Shown one piece after another: positions 30,279-43,551 of a DNA stretch of 64,000 nt; within the stretch, counting starts at the first letter, position 1, and the number at the start of each line of letters is the position of its first letter. The stretch is from positions 3,038,001 to 3,102,000 of the forward strand of contig JAMPIQ010000001.1 in assembly GCA_024699855.1 (NCBI GenBank), written 5' to 3'. The translations under genes and the position numbers were made by a program. The DNA comes from Aphelenchoides besseyi (Eukaryota > Nematoda > Chromadorea > Rhabditida > Aphelenchoididae). The notes under the pieces were generated by a model. The model was not told the origin of the DNA, did not search any database, and saw only the letters and a program-made list of their open reading frames with translations.

Positions 30279-32781
30279 TTAGGTGGCAAAGAAGGTTTTC
30301 GGATTACTCAGACGTCTCAAACGGTTGCTTCGACTTGTTGGTGCCGTTGCTATTGAATTGGTACGTTTGTCGTTGAAACGCTGCTGTTGAAGTTGAAATT
30401 CTTCACTTGCTTTCTGCATCAAACGATATCGTTGACGGTAGTTATTCGCGCGCACGTGATCGTTCAGCAACAGAGTAACGTAACTGCTGGGAAACCAACC
30501 TAGAAATAAAGTCAGTAGACTCTGTTAGCTAAAGAAATGGATACCTTGACGTGCGTCTTTAACACGTTCACCAAAATACCAACCATCGTTTGTTTTACGC
30601 AAAATATTAACTATATCGCCCTCAACTAATGGTAACTCGTCTTCTTGACTTGATTGAAATTCGTGGCAAGACAAACCCTGTGGGCAATCCCAAGCTTAAA
30701 GAAAGAGATTATAACTTTTCAATCAAAGATGATCATAAGCATTAAAACGATACCTGCGTAGATTGTCTCATCCGGATTGGAGACCTAAATAACATATTAG
30801 TTTATTCAATGAATGCAGAATCACCATAGGAGGACGCATAGCCGAAAGCCATCGTTCTCTGTCTGACTCCGACTCGCAGTTAACGAGCAGTTCGACGTGT
30901 TTCATTCGCGCATTTTGCATTAAAACAAGTAAGAAAAGATGAGGTTTTGGTGGTAAGATTGAAACTAATCCAATTGGAATCTGAATAATCAATTAAGCGT
31001 AGAATTAAACGGGAATCTACTTTGAGACTGTTTGCTTCCAACGGTTCAACTTCAATATAACGTCTTTGAGCGTAATCTTTACAAATGAATGTTCCATTTC
31101 TTAAACGACCAATTGATATTCTTGAAACGCGTTATTTCACTTACATCTTCTTCTCAGCTAACATCAGAATATCGTTGAAGAGGAATAGGAACAAAGGTCG
31201 AAGTTTTTTGCTTTGTAACATACTCAACTTTTGCTTCATTCGCTTCTCAACCAATTGCATCAACTGTCCCGATTTCACAACGTATCGTCGATCGTTGACT
31301 AACGGTATTCTTCTAAAATAAGAGGTTTTTAAGAACAATTTTGTCCGATTACTTCAAATCTGGCGACTTGTAAACCAAACGTCGTTCAATTTCCAATAAT
31401 CTAGAATAATATTTTTTTAAAAGATACTATGAATTCAGCTTACTGTTCAACTCTTTCCATCCGTCTTGCTCCTTCATTGCAAGCTCGAACGAGTTGATTG
31501 GCAAGATTCAATGCTCGACTAGCGGTGTCGTGTTGTTTAGTTCCCGCTTGAACACGGTCGAGAATTGCAAAGACAAGCAACGGATAACGACAACATCTTT
31601 GCATCGGTAACATCAGAAACGACCGCATATCCAATCCCTGACAATCACGGTGAGCTTCAATTCGATTGATACACGCTAGAAATTGAGAATTTGTGCTTCT
31701 GCAAATAAACATTGATCGAGTTTAAGTTTATAACACTTACTTTAAACGTTTTAGTGCACGATCTTGATATATTTGATTGGCGCAGTACTTGATATAGGCA
31801 TCAAATTTGGAATCAAAATGATCGCAAAGAATATCGCATAGATCGTTCAACACAAGATTGTCTTTCAATCGGCTTTCTAGGTCACATAACAATCTTAAAT
31901 GACGATTAAAGGCATTGGACGCGTCTACTTACCGTTCAGAGCAATCACGAATCGCCAGAATATTACTAAACAAATGTTTTCGTTCTTGCAAAGTGATTAT
32001 CGAAATTTGCGCTTTCGGTCCACGCAATTCTGCTGCTGCCATGAAGTGCCCAATCAAAACGTTAATTGAACGAAGATAAGAAGCTTCCGATGTGATAACT
32101 TCGAAATACGCTTCTTGAAGTTTCTTGGATGGCTCATCTAACGTCGTTAACAATCCCGACGATCTCACTTCAGGTATCTCGCACCATAAAGAACGTTGAC
32201 TGCCGAACGCACTTCCAGCAGTCAATCTTTCTCTTCTCAACGATTGGTTAGATGTAACACGTGATACAGAATCTGCTCGACCAGAATCTGTTGAAGCCGA
32301 AGAACTTTGTCGACGTCGAATCGTAACTGTTGTCAAATCATCGCTTGCCGAATCACAAACGCTATCGGCTTCATGTTCTTCGACTGCTGTTGCGTGAGTT
32401 TCAGTTGTTTTTGAATTCGCTCCATCTTCAGCCAACTTCTGTTGTTCGAGCATGTAAATTTGATATAACGGTTGTTGTACAGCAAGAGAAGATTCGTAAA
32501 AACTTTTTCGATCAGCATCAGAAAGACTCTCGAAGTCATTTTCTTCGGGCAAAATGACAGCTTTCAATTCCTCTACTAACTCCTTGGTTGCAATTTCTGC
32601 GCTTTCGTCGGCATCAAGACACGACGAGGAACAAACGGATTGAGAGTCAAGATCACCAGAAACACTCGGACGTACTGTTGTTGAGAAGGAACAATCCACC
32701 TTAAATGTTCACTTTTTTATACATTTTATATCAACTACTCACTTCAGAAGGTTTCAAATTCGATTGTTGTGTGTTGGACAT
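30279..32781 (-). CDS. ephx-1: Ephexin-family RhoGEF (DH-PH-SH3), short form
   Basis: Activates Rho-family GTPases and shapes actin in neurons and muscle. Exons (minus): 32781-32743, 32699-31933, 31893-31741, 31698-31444, 31400-31353, 31312-31145, 31120-31021, 30980-30825, 30784-30754, 30694-30545, 30499-30279; 2088 nt, 695 aa. It starts MSNTQQSNLKPSE. A Ser-rich region precedes the DH domain (about residues 205-390: LQEAYFEVITSEASYLRSIN; MLPMQRCCRYPLL). The PH domain (about 410-560) contains LFLFLFNDILMLAE and ESDRERWLSAM. The SH3 domain (about 580-640) has EDELPLVEGDIVNILRK and GWFPSSYVTLL. The DH-PH-SH3 order and the SEASYLRS start are diagnostic of ephexins. The intron at 31121-31144 is only 24 nt and holds an in-frame stop. 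Longer forms use exons at 33631-36287. Confidence 0.9.
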
Positions 32782-32905
32782 TCTTGAATCTGAAAAGTAG
32801 ACAAATGAAAAAGCGTTGTATTACACCAATAGTCAAGCCTGAAGACGCAGATATTGCGAATCGAATACGCGCAATAATCTTTTACGCTTCTTTGCACGTT
32901 GACTA

Positions 32906-33135
32906 TTACGACGATGATCGCGCACCTTTTGTTGGAGACGACTCGCAAATACCACGATATGCGCTTTCAATTTCTGCCAAAAGTGAATCTGCTTGGACCG
33001 TTGCTTCATGAACCAACCCTGAAAGCACAGAAATAATCAAAAGTCCAACAATAAGACAAAATGTCACTTCACCAGAATGACACATACAAGTGGATTGAGC
33101 GGACATTTTCAACGTTGCAACTGAACGACGGACAA
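32906..33135 (-). CDS. Alternative terminal exon or nested small gene with a membrane segment
   Basis: An acceptor (CGATCTTCTCAG) ends at 33136. The exon reads in phase from the donor at 33631 of the ephexin long form: VVRRSVATLKMSAQSTCMCH, a hydrophobic segment FCLIVGLLIISVLSGLV, then ADSLLAEIESAYRGICE and a stop at 32906-32908. Used this way it would replace the whole DH-PH-SH3 part with a short membrane anchor. Alternatively the internal ATG at 33106 starts a separate 66-aa membrane protein nested in the intron. No start-site or expression evidence separates these options. Confidence 0.5.
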
Positions 33136-33630
33136 CTGAGAAGATCGGACGGAAATTAATTCAGACAATATAACAGATGGTTTTTATAAACCAAAACTTT
33201 TCATCGTCGTCATCTGCAGTTAATTCCGAAAAACTTGAAATCGAGTTTTCATTTTGTATTTCCAGAAGAAAAAGTATTCGTAAAAACCTTATGCTCTCAA
33301 GGAAAATGTTCGTAGAAGTAGTTATTTGGGATCGAACGAAAAGGAGTTGACCAATCGCATTGTTTCAACGATTAACTCAACACACGAATGTTCGAGATCA
33401 CAAACGATTTGCAAGTTGTAGGCAAAACGGAGGCGTGAGACCCATGAAATGAATCAAGAGCACAAGAAAACAGCGGCAACGATCCAAAACCCGTGAAATT
33501 TCGATGTGAAGAAGCGATCGGAGAAAAATTGGCGGCTAATGGGAGACGGGACAAGAGTCATGGAAATGACCAAACTATACGAATTCGGGAGACGATGAAG
33601 CAACAAATGGAACAGCAGCAACACACTCAC

Positions 33631-36287
33631 CGTACTTAAACGAATCGCCGTTTCCATTAATCGGTTCCTCGACATTTCTCTCATCTTCATCACTTTCTGG
33701 CTCATCTGATGACCAATCGTCGCCGTAGATTCGTGAATCCAACGAGCCAACCGGTGTATCACGATCCGATGAATATGTTCGATTTAGATCACTCGATTCT
33801 TGACCTTTTCCTCCGACTTTTTGCTTTAGTTTATCAACATGTCGACTCAGCTGTTGAAATCCGTTGGTAATTCGATCAAGTTTGACGAGATCAAGCGCAG
33901 AAATTGGGCGACTGCTCTTCGAATTCATTTGTTTTTTTCCATTCCAGGAATCGAACTGATGAGAAGCTATTGATGTTGACATGATACTCGAATCGGCATT
34001 CAATGACCGAGCAAATAGTGATCGTCCGGATGCTCCATTCTTGAATGCTGCGGCTAATACGTGAGCAGAGTTGCGTCCGAGTGTTTGAGTTCCTCGCGGT
34101 ACAATTGGAACTTCAATTTCCGCATCGGCATACTCGTTTGATTCTTGAGGTGCAAGATTTGGATGCGATGGATAGCGATTTGGAGGTCTAAATAAAAAGT
34201 TATTACGTTTGTATAAAGAATGTCGACTAACTGTTTGCTTGGATTAGTGACTTTGAAGGATTCGGTTTCGGCAGATTCGTTCGTTTTAACAGTGAACTCA
34301 TACTCGATTTCTTCGTAAAGTCCTCCACATGAATCGTCAGTTTGTTGTGGTGGAATTGGAGCTGGAATTAAAGGCAAACGAGGAATTTCAGTTCCATCAG
34401 CGAGTCGGCATCGAACTGCTTCACGTTCGGGAGTTTTTCGCGTAAATGAACTTCTAACGATTGTTTCATCCTCGCTTTCATCCGAAAGAGTTTGGTAAAG
34501 TCGAACGTCTGTGCGATTTGGCTTCAACGATAGTGGTGGTGGTGGAGGTCTTTCCGATGGCTTGCGAATTACACTAAAACAAAAGCATTAAGTCGAATAT
34601 AAGTGAAAACCAACCGTTTTCGTGTTTTGATGCTCGATCCTGTTCGTGTATGAAGAGTATTGTTGTCGATTGGAGAAGGTGGTGGTTTCTGAAAGCGGGA
34701 AATTTGACAGTAAAATATGTTTAACCCCTACAAATTTTGGTCGTTGTTGTGATGGAGAATCAGAGGCAGTTGATATGCTTGCAGGTCGTACATCGTGAAT
34801 CATTTTAGCTGCTGTCAACTCTTCTTGACGACGTTGAACAAGTTGAGAGATTCGTCCACTTGGAGCCGACAAGCGGGTTGGTTTTGGTGGAACTGCCGGT
34901 AAAGCGATTTTAGGTGAGTTTGTAACGACCATCGACTTCGGTTTTGGTGCAACAATTGGACGCTGTTTCTCCTCAATGGTTCCTGGTTTTACGCTAAAAT
35001 ATACGAGTTTAGGCATAAAATCTGCTCAAGTCGAATATGCGGTCTGAAAGATTAAGCGGCCAAAACTCGCAGTCTTCCGGCGCAATGGAAATGAGTGCGC
35101 GAAAGTCCGTAAAGCTCATGGAGGTCGCAAATTGGTTAAAGCGAACAGCACATGGCAACCGCAGCGCGTTGAAAATGGCCAACGAGGCCAATTTGAGTAG
35201 TGCGCGAAGTCCACTTGATATTGTGATCAAAGAGATTTCATGTGCAATAGCAGTTTTGTTGTATGAAAATAATAACTGCAGGCCTACGTAACAAACAAGA
35301 GTAACGAAAAGAAGAGATTAGTTAATAAACTGCACGACTTCTTAGCACTAAGAACACGATGATTAATCCATCGATTATGTTCAAACAAAGACGCTGATGC
35401 ACTCGTTTTTGTGTTTGTGTTCTTGGGTTTTGTGGACACGCTCGTCGGTCAGTTGAGCACGAGGAACAAACGGATTGCATGGAACGTCGAGTGATGAGGA
35501 GAAAGTGGCGATCGACGATGAAACGAGTCGTCCGATTGAATCGCGACAAGAGGTTTTTGGAACAAAGACAACAAAGTGGCGACAAGGAAACCGCAAGAGA
35601 ACCCCGGAGACGACCCCCGACTATGCTTTTTGGTTGATGGAGTGCGGAAGAGCTAATGCAGACCGTTCGTTTAATCGCCTCTCGTCCATTCTTTTGATGA
35701 CCCAAATTACGTTGTTGACCGGCACGTGCGCAACTTTTCGAATCGAAAAGCGTTCAACCTTGATGTGTTTAGATGAAAACAATCACGGTCGAATGAATTT
35801 GATCAGTGAAAGTGATGTGTAATGTGATATAACCACGCAACGTCATCGAGAGCTTAATAGTCAGACACGCGCGAAGCTTAGTGACCGATTTCTTTTACCT
35901 TTCAGTTGCAGTAAGCGCACTTTTCAATCGTTAATGTGATCTGATTTTAGGGTTTTTAATCGCGCACACAAAATCGAATTGTAAAGAGGAGTTGAAAGTT
36001 TCAATCATGAAAAAATAACTCACGGTTCAATAGGTTGATTGGTCATTTCAATCGCAGCAATATTCGCGTCGGCTGATTTCGATTTTCGCATTTTAGTCGA
36101 TTGTCCACGTTGAATCGCCATCCTGTCGCTGCTCTGTTGTATTGGTCCGGTAGTTATTCGAAGTTCAGTAATTGAGTGTGAAAGACCAGCAGTTCGTTGT
36201 TTCTTGGATGAACGTTTTCTGCGGAACGTTTGTTGCGAGTGAATCAATTTTGAACGGCTATTCAGCGCAACAGTCAATGGTGGAGGT
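33631..36287 (-). CDS. ephx-1: Ephexin gene, upstream proline-rich exons of the long form (N-terminus not found)
   Basis: Exons (minus): 36287-36024, 34993-34732, 34688-34615, 34573-34232, 34187-33631. All junction phases agree. The last donor (phase 1, FKYG) fits the acceptor at 32790, giving DSRMSNTQQS in frame with the short form. The region is disordered and full of proline motifs for SH3 partners (ERPPPPPLSLKP, PPKPTRLSAP, RPIVAPKPKS, RLPLIPAPIPPQQ), Ser/Arg clusters and a possible Tyr site (YEEIEYEF). A coiled stretch NGFQQLSRHVDKLKQKVGG lies near the end. The 5' exon(s) with the start codon are not identified; they should lie right of 36287. Intron 34994-36023 is the largest found in the gene. 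Known ephexins have long unstructured N-termini, which supports the link. Confidence 0.7.
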
Positions 36288-38708
36288 CTGAAATAAGTTC
36301 GATTGTAATTTTAGCTAATTGACCCACACAAAATTAAAGGTCATCTTTTCATAAAACTACAGAACGGTTTGAAGACTACCCATTGATTCCCTTCGACTGT
36401 AAGTTGACTACTAGGTTGATAGAAAGCTGCAAAACCGATAAAACATTCAACACAATTGACGGACCAATACGACAAACACGTGAACTCTTCGGGTTTCCGG
36501 TTTATTGCACAAGTCGCGCACTTAATTCAAGGAGAAGTAAACACCTGAGTGGTCCTATTCAATTGATCGCACGCTTTTGTTTATCGTCATAATCGAAATT
36601 AAGCAGTAACCTTTCACATATCTTGCTCTTCAACTTCTAATTTGCACGTTACCAATTTCAAGTGTATCTCCAACAGTGAATGACCACCTACTGCGTTTAC
36701 GCATAATTTCAATTTGTGCGCGGTTTTCCAGATCGCCAAAATGATCCGTTCAATTAAGCGAAACAAAAAACTTACAATTTTGTCGCCGCTTTCTTCTTGA
36801 CTCGTCGGATCGTTTGGTTCCTCGAAACCGTTACAGAGGTGTCATTGGAGTTTATAGACTCAAATCTAAAGATCCTACTTAGAATCACACTTGGAGACTT
36901 TACCGTTTAGCCAAATCTCGAACATTCAGCTTTGTGTTCTCGGACTCAACAGTCTCCAGCTCGTCACTCATTTCGTCTCCACCGATCCAACTACCCGTCC
37001 AATCAATTTCACTGAAACACAACGAAAGTCCACCGAAAAGAACGCGTCAATGAAGGGACTAACGATCGCGGATGAGTGAACGCACTAAAAGACCATATTA
37101 AGAAGGTAACGGTTCGAACGACGAGTGAGTAAAATTAGAGAAATGAGCATGGACTCCGACGACCGATCTCCAAACCCTCGATTTGCACTTCGCGAATCAT
37201 CCGTGATTTTCCCACCGCGCGAAATGTGCAAACCGCAAAATCGGACTGTTGAAAAAACATACACGTCAATAAAAAGGATGCCATTTCGATTGCCGCGAGC
37301 AAACAGAAACTTCAAATTCCAAAAGGGAAATCCACTCGTTCCACTTACAACGAGTCAAAGGGTTTGCAACGAAAACAATCGATAAAACAGATCGAATATT
37401 GTACAAACACGATGTCACACATTTTCTCGTGTATTAGCTTACGAATGAGCAAAACCCATTTGCGCCAATTCTCAACCTTGAACGCAATGACGATGAAAAT
37501 CGTGGAGAATCGTTCTGCTCATCGAAACGTCGAGTACCGGGACCACAAACGTTTTTATCATCGTGCTGATTACGTTATGACCCCAAAGCCTTCTTAGTTT
37601 TATCTATTCATTCGTCGAGTTGCACACTAAAAGGAACTGAAAGAATCCAGGAAATTTCTCTTCTTATCGATCGCTATCAATCACCGTCATGATTTGCTCT
37701 TTCAACTAACAAACAGTAAATGTAAAAGCGATGTTCTGCATAAACTAAAATGCGGATGTCCGACTGACCACTTGACGACAACAATTACTCCCGTCCAACA
37801 CCTCGAGGAATGTAAAGCCACTGGTCAATGAGACTCCTCGAATAGGAACAAGTGAAAGCGGTCAGTTTAACATGGGGCCTCTCTTTTTCTCAATTAGCAG
37901 AGACACTTCTCTCGTTTCGCTGTTATTACCCATTTGTATTTCCGCCTCGTTGGCCAAGAGGTCCGGATTGAATGGACTCTTTGGTTTCTTTGCCGTTGTC
38001 TTGGTCGCTCAAACGAAAGTGGACGCTCAAATTCTTGAAAAGAACGAAAACTAATCGAAAATGCATTCTACGAACGGAAACGCTCAAGCGCTTATTTTTA
38101 ACACCTCACACGAGAACACAAGACTCGAAGGTCGCGGTGCGAAACGTCTAAAACAACTTGATTGAAATGCAAACAGAAGTTGTAGTGTAAAAAAGAAGTG
38201 TATCGTCTGAATTCCTTTTGTCCATTCGTGCCATTGCCTAAAGGCATAAGGAAACAGCGTTTTTGACTCTCGCGCTCAACCAAACTGCCTCCCACACTCA
38301 GCCCACCAGTTCGATGGTTCCGACTCAACAACATCCGCTGGTCATTGCGGTCGGCCATTCCTTGCGGTTGCTTTCGGCGCCGGGCCCAAGAAGTTCGATT
38401 CGAAATTGAAAGGTCATTCAAATTCGTACGCTGAAGTTATGCTCTGAATAAACTCCTCTCACGCATTGTCGTGCCAGCCTCTCAAGCTTCGAACAAACCC
38501 ATAAATCACTGAGAACGGGCAATTAAAAGGTTGATTGCATTTGTAGAACAAACGCAATAATGTAAACATGTGATCGTCACATTCAAATTTCCACAACTTC
38601 CAAATTGCATTGATTGCTCGCATTCATTAATGGTTCCATACTCAAAAGCGTAAATACTTTATTACGAATAATTTGAAAATGAAAATGTCCAAATAAACGA
38701 AACCAAAA
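36288..38708. other. Upstream region of the RhoGEF; no definite gene
   Basis: Several short open stretches exist on both strands (for example 37125-37385 plus), but none has splice sites or family resemblance that I can support. The first exon(s) and promoter of the long ephexin transcript probably lie here. Confidence 0.4.
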
Positions 38709-40413
38709 CTAATCGGCCGATGGCATGACTTTCAAACGTTCGAATGCCGCCTTCTCCAACGACTCGCGATTGTCGGGATGAGCGATTTGAATCAGTTGAT
38801 GAGCTCGTTGTCGAACATTCTTTCCCCAGAGCTGTGCAACTCCATACTCCGTTACAACGTAATGCACGTGACTTCGTGTCGTCACAACTCCAGCTCCTGG
38901 AAAACAATAGGATTCAACTCAACTGTTTAGTTACCTTGACTGATATAAGGCACAATTTTCGATTGCTTTGCTTTTGCCGCAGTCGATGGAAGTGCAATAA
39001 TCGGCTTTCCGAGACCGTCGTTTCCGATTCCCGCTCCTCGAATGAAGTCGACTTTAATTTAAGTTTTTAAATCCTTGAACATGTTACAAGCTTCAATACC
39101 TTGTCCTCCAAAACCGGAAAGAAAACGAGTGCCAACGGAGTCTGCAACCACTTGACCAGTCAAATCGACTTCGACAGCCGAATTAATTGCCGTAACTTTT
39201 GGATTTTGTCGAATGATTGCCGGATCATTGACCCATTGAACATCACCAAAATGAACCAACGGATTGTCGTGTAAGAAGTCGTAAAGCTTTTTGGAACCAT
39301 AAACAAACGAAGTGACTACTCTTCCGGGATGGTGATACTTCTTGGCGTTCGTAATTGCATTGCACTCCAAAAGCGGAAGAATTCCGTCGGAAAACATCTA
39401 AGAAAACCGTTGTTTTAGATTCATTTAAATGTGATTACTTCGGTGTGAATTCCCAAATCTTTGTGTTCACGCAAAGCATCGAGAGCTGCATCAGGAACAC
39501 CACCGATACCTTTAAATTTCATGATCAGTTGTCGATCGCTCCGGAACATACCCATTTGTAAGGTCGCACCGTCGTCCACAAGATTATCCGCAATAATACG
39601 ACCAATCTTTCGGTTAACTTCTCCAAGTTCCCCAAAAGGTCGTGGATGTAGAAGATGCTCGTGATCTTCGACAAGAACGTCGAAATGACTCGCATGAATG
39701 ACCGCATCTCCGAACGTTCGTGGCATGTTCTTGTTCGAAAGTGCTAAAGAAAAGATGAATTAAATGTGCCTAGAAGTTCAATTACCAATAATGAAATCAG
39801 CAGTGGTCACAGCAGCTCGAGTTGTGTCCACACTAAATTAGATAAATCAAACGCTGTTTACCATCGTACAAACCTGGTTCCCAAACTGCAAAATCCATTT
39901 GCATCCGGTGGACTAACTTGAATCAATGCGGCATTCAGTTTTATGGCTCCACGTCTGAACAACATTGGTACTTCGTTGAGGAATATCGAATTGAAGTCGG
40001 CGGTGCCATCATTTATTGATTTACGCAAATTGTGTCCGGTAAACAGCGAGTTCGAACGAATTCGATCTGAATTCCAAAAGTCGACTATTATTTTTGAACT
40101 CCTGTCAATAACCTTTGACATCGGGTTCAATCCATGGTGTCGGACCTTCCAAATGTAGATGATGAAGAGTGATCTTATTTAAGTTGTTTTCCTTCACATG
40201 ATCGCAAAGAGCGTTGAGTAGTGGAGTTGGAGTGGCGGCGATTCCTTGAACGAACACGTTGTCCCCCGATTTGATTGACGAACATGCGGCTCGAAGGTCA
40301 GAGAACACCGGCTTCTTGTCCGCAATTGGAAACGTGCACTCGCGCGTCTTCACTCCAACCAATGAACGTGCCAACGTCGTGGAGCGACTGAGCATTCGAG
40401 TGGTCATTTTCAT
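38709..40413 (-). CDS. acer-1: Acetyl-CoA hydrolase / CoA-transferase, mitochondrial
   Basis: Member of the acetyl-CoA hydrolase/4-hydroxybutyrate CoA-transferase family, moving or hydrolysing CoA thioesters in mitochondria. Exons (minus): 40413-40113, 40066-39874, 39832-39786, 39743-39552, 39509-39439, 39397-39100, 39051-38935, 38896-38709; 1407 nt, 468 aa. The N-terminus MKMTTRMLSRSTTLARSLVG is basic and lacks acidic residues, a typical mitochondrial presequence. Conserved blocks: HHLHLEGPTPW, NEVPMLFRRGAIKLNAALIQ, PRTFGDAVIHASHFD, MGIGGVPDAAL, and the catalytic Glu in INSAVEVDLTGQV, then GFGGQVDFIRGAGIGNDG and SHVHYVVTEYGVAQLWG. All phases agree and no lesions are seen. The family call is firm; the precise substrate is inferred. 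Confidence 0.93.
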
Positions 40414-41529
40414 TCCATGACGACAAATTCCGTTATTTGCACAAAACTCCAACGGAAATCGTTTCATAACTTGGGAATCTGAAGTTGCAATTTGAATTGT
40501 TTCAGACAGACGACAATAAGAAGCTGATAACCGAAACTCGAAAGATCGGTCTGACAAATGAATGGGAAACGGACGACTCGACGAAAACAAACTCCTGGGT
40601 AGAATCGAGAAAACGGGATGCGTCCAAACGCACAAAGAGATGGACGTTTGGCCATGTGGTTGCGAGCAAAGAGAATACTTGCGGGTGTATATCGGTTTTT
40701 TAAAGACGCTTATCATCAGCCAAATAACCAAGGAAACGTCAGATTCTAAAAGACTTCCGTCGATGACGGGAATCGTGATTGCACGTTTTCAAGCAAAAAA
40801 CACCGTTTTTTTAATTTAAAGAAGTGAATCAAACGAACGCAATAAAATCAAAACAAAATTGGCAACGTGAACATCGTGAAACTCAGAAGATCCAAACGTC
40901 CATTGGACGCACGGAAAACGTTGTTCGTTCAAAAAAGCCAAACGCCTGCAATTTGACGGCGTATGTGAAAGCGGTCAAAACACGTGCGCAGAAACCAAAA
41001 AACACCCAACGCACAGGAAGATTTTGAGTGCAAACGAAGGTCCGATTGTTGCCGTAAATAAACGCATTCGATCGCGAGGGTTTAGCGAACGGGTTTTCAC
41101 GACCAAATCGCACGTTCAAACGCCAAAAAACATAAACACCGACGTTTTGATCAAGCGAAATACCACTCACCGGCGAACACGCGGCCACAACACGCGGAGT
41201 GCAGTTTGGCGCTTAAATAACGTGCGATTCCTGATTGCGTTCTTTGGAGCGATCGAGTGCCGAAGAGATTCAGTTTGGAGACCGTGCGAGAAGACCAAAA
41301 TACTCATCCAACGTTCATTCCTTTAACTCAAAGAACCGGAGCAAACTCGACACTACAACTCGACTTCGGCGTCTTCAACATCTGAATTGAAATATTACGA
41401 GAGATAAACTTCAGATCCGAAAAACTGCACGTTTCCATCGTGTCTTCCTCGGACGATTAATGTCAAGTAAATAAAAGGAATTTGCAGAATTGTACGCAAA
41501 TTGGCTCGAATTTTCTTCTTCAGTAAACA
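40414..41529. other. Intergenic DNA, no gene seen
   Basis: Upstream (promoter side) of the CoA hydrolase gene. Open stretches on both strands have Lys/Arg/Thr-rich composition without start or splice context. Confidence 0.5.
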
Positions 41530-41830
41530 ATGAGAATTTGCGTCGTGTGTGGCAGCAGCTCATTTCGACTGCAAGTGGTTTTGAAGTCAGAACTTTTGTT
41601 TGTTACTCATTTTTACCCATGATCTAAATAGAAGGTTTTTGAATTAGGTTACGCTGTTGGAACACTTGGAGTCCAACAGCGCTCTTGAAAACGATCTGCA
41701 AGTTGTTGGAAAGACGATAAAACCGGAGTTCTCGGACTTTCGAATTGCCCTCGTAAAATCGGGTGTCTACGTCACAAACGAAAAGCAGGACGTTTTGTTT
41801 TTGATCTATGCATTACGATACGCGAAATGA
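41530..41830 (+). CDS. Very small two-exon gene, 75 aa, CxxC start
   Basis: Exons 41530-41574 and 41648-41830 (45 + 183 nt) join in phase through a GT-AG intron of 73 nt. The ATG follows TTCTTCAGTAAACA, a possible (trans-)splice acceptor. The product begins MRICVVCGSSSFRLQ and continues VTLLEHLESNSALENDLQVV and KQDVLFLIYALRYAK. The early CxxC pair could be half of a zinc site, as at the start of THAP or zf-AD type fingers, but too little is present to assign one. The composition is protein-like; no family is recognised. Confidence 0.45.
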
Positions 41831-43551
41831 GTTGAAATGCTTGATGAGTCGGGGGGCTTTAAAATGTTTTTCAAGTTCAATTTTATCGCTCAATAACTCG
41901 ATTTGTTTACTTTCTTCGACAACAATATGCACATCCTCACTAATTGACATCAAGTGATTAGAAGGTTGTGGTTGGCAGATGGCTAACAACGAACTCGAAT
42001 TGACGAAGACAGCGATCTCAAGGCTACGAACTGAACTTCGACTTCAACTTTTTTTGATTCTGACGCGTTTACTGTAATCGACTGTCTCTGTTGCTGAGCG
42101 ATATTTTCGTTCTGTTTTTTTTGTTTGTTTGTGAGATCTTCTTTGCATTAGCGCTAATTAATTTACGTGATGATATAACGAAAATGCCAAACGAACAAAC
42201 AAAAAGTCATCAACGAGCGGAAGTCTCATGGTGCCGATTAACCTTTGCGAAATCCGCCGTTACCGTCCATTAGAAAAATTCGCTCAAAAACGACAGCTCG
42301 CAAACAGAGTTCCGCCATTCATTCTGACATATTTTGCAGTTGATGCTAATCCCCAGAGCTGATAACCCGTGCAAGAATCTCGATATCAAAAGTCCAGTTT
42401 GCACACAGGAAGTAGACACTCGTTTACAACAAGTTAACTCAATAAGCTGATTAGATTGTGTTGTTCAGAACTTCGTTTGTGAGTGCAGGACTAAACTGCC
42501 GTGTTTCTTTGCGCTTTTGTTGCATTACACGTGTTATCCAATTCAATTTCTGATTAATTTTTGTCCACTGCACTTTCTAATTGATGCAGGTGTATCTGTA
42601 GATGAATTCAATTCGAAGAACCAAAACGTTGCTCTGTACCCAGAATCTGTGTGTTTTAAACATGCGAACTGTGAGTTATGGGGTTGTTTTTATCCGTGAC
42701 TTTGATTGAAATGATTGCAACTCTTGGAATTCATCAGACAACACTAAGTTCTGCGTCACAGAACGGACGATTAGTAACTAATTCGTTTATCGATACAATC
42801 TTTGAATGCGATTAACAAAGAGGTCAGTTCCTCCGATAGAGATTGTGTCATGAGTACTAATTCCCATTGGTTAATCCACGTTGTCAATTAGAAAACCTTC
42901 TGTTTATCAGTTACCGCTTGCGTGGGTCTATGCTGAAGTTTTGTGGCTGTTGAGTCTGCGAAGTAATCGGTTTGTTGTTGACAGATCGAAGTTAAGTTTA
43001 CAGAGACGTAAGCAAAGCCGTTTTCATAGTCTATTGCGTACTTCCGTTGAACGATAAGAAGGTTATTTATTTAAACAACATGCTCGTCTATGGATATATA
43101 ACCCGAAATGGATGATTCAAAATAACAGTTGAGTCACTTCAAACGTTTGTTCCTTGAAATTGATTCTCAACTGTTGCAGAAAATCTGCTCGTCCGTTGCG
43201 CGCCGTTTACTCACGGTCACAATTCGCCATAAGGTCGTTTGTATAGGAGTTGGAACAAGCGTGTCGTTAATAATGCGCTAGAACTAAACGAGCTCTACGG
43301 AAATTCGATTGACCAACGTGAAACATGTGCAGACGGCATAATTCCCGTTCTTTTTCAACGAGTAGTCATCTTGGTACTTTTGCGTGCGATTGCTCAACGC
43401 AATAACACGAGATCACATTACAGCAGTTATTTTGGAGTCTTTAGTTTCGTGGTATCTCACCGTCATTTCTATGCATTTGCCATAAACCGAAGTCCAATAA
43501 ATTCCTTTTTCTTTGTGTTAAACAAAGAAGCGGATTGTCTGCGTTCCGTCG
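41831..43551. other. Intergenic DNA, no gene seen
   Basis: AT-rich with no supportable coding region, repeat or RNA gene. Confidence 0.5.
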
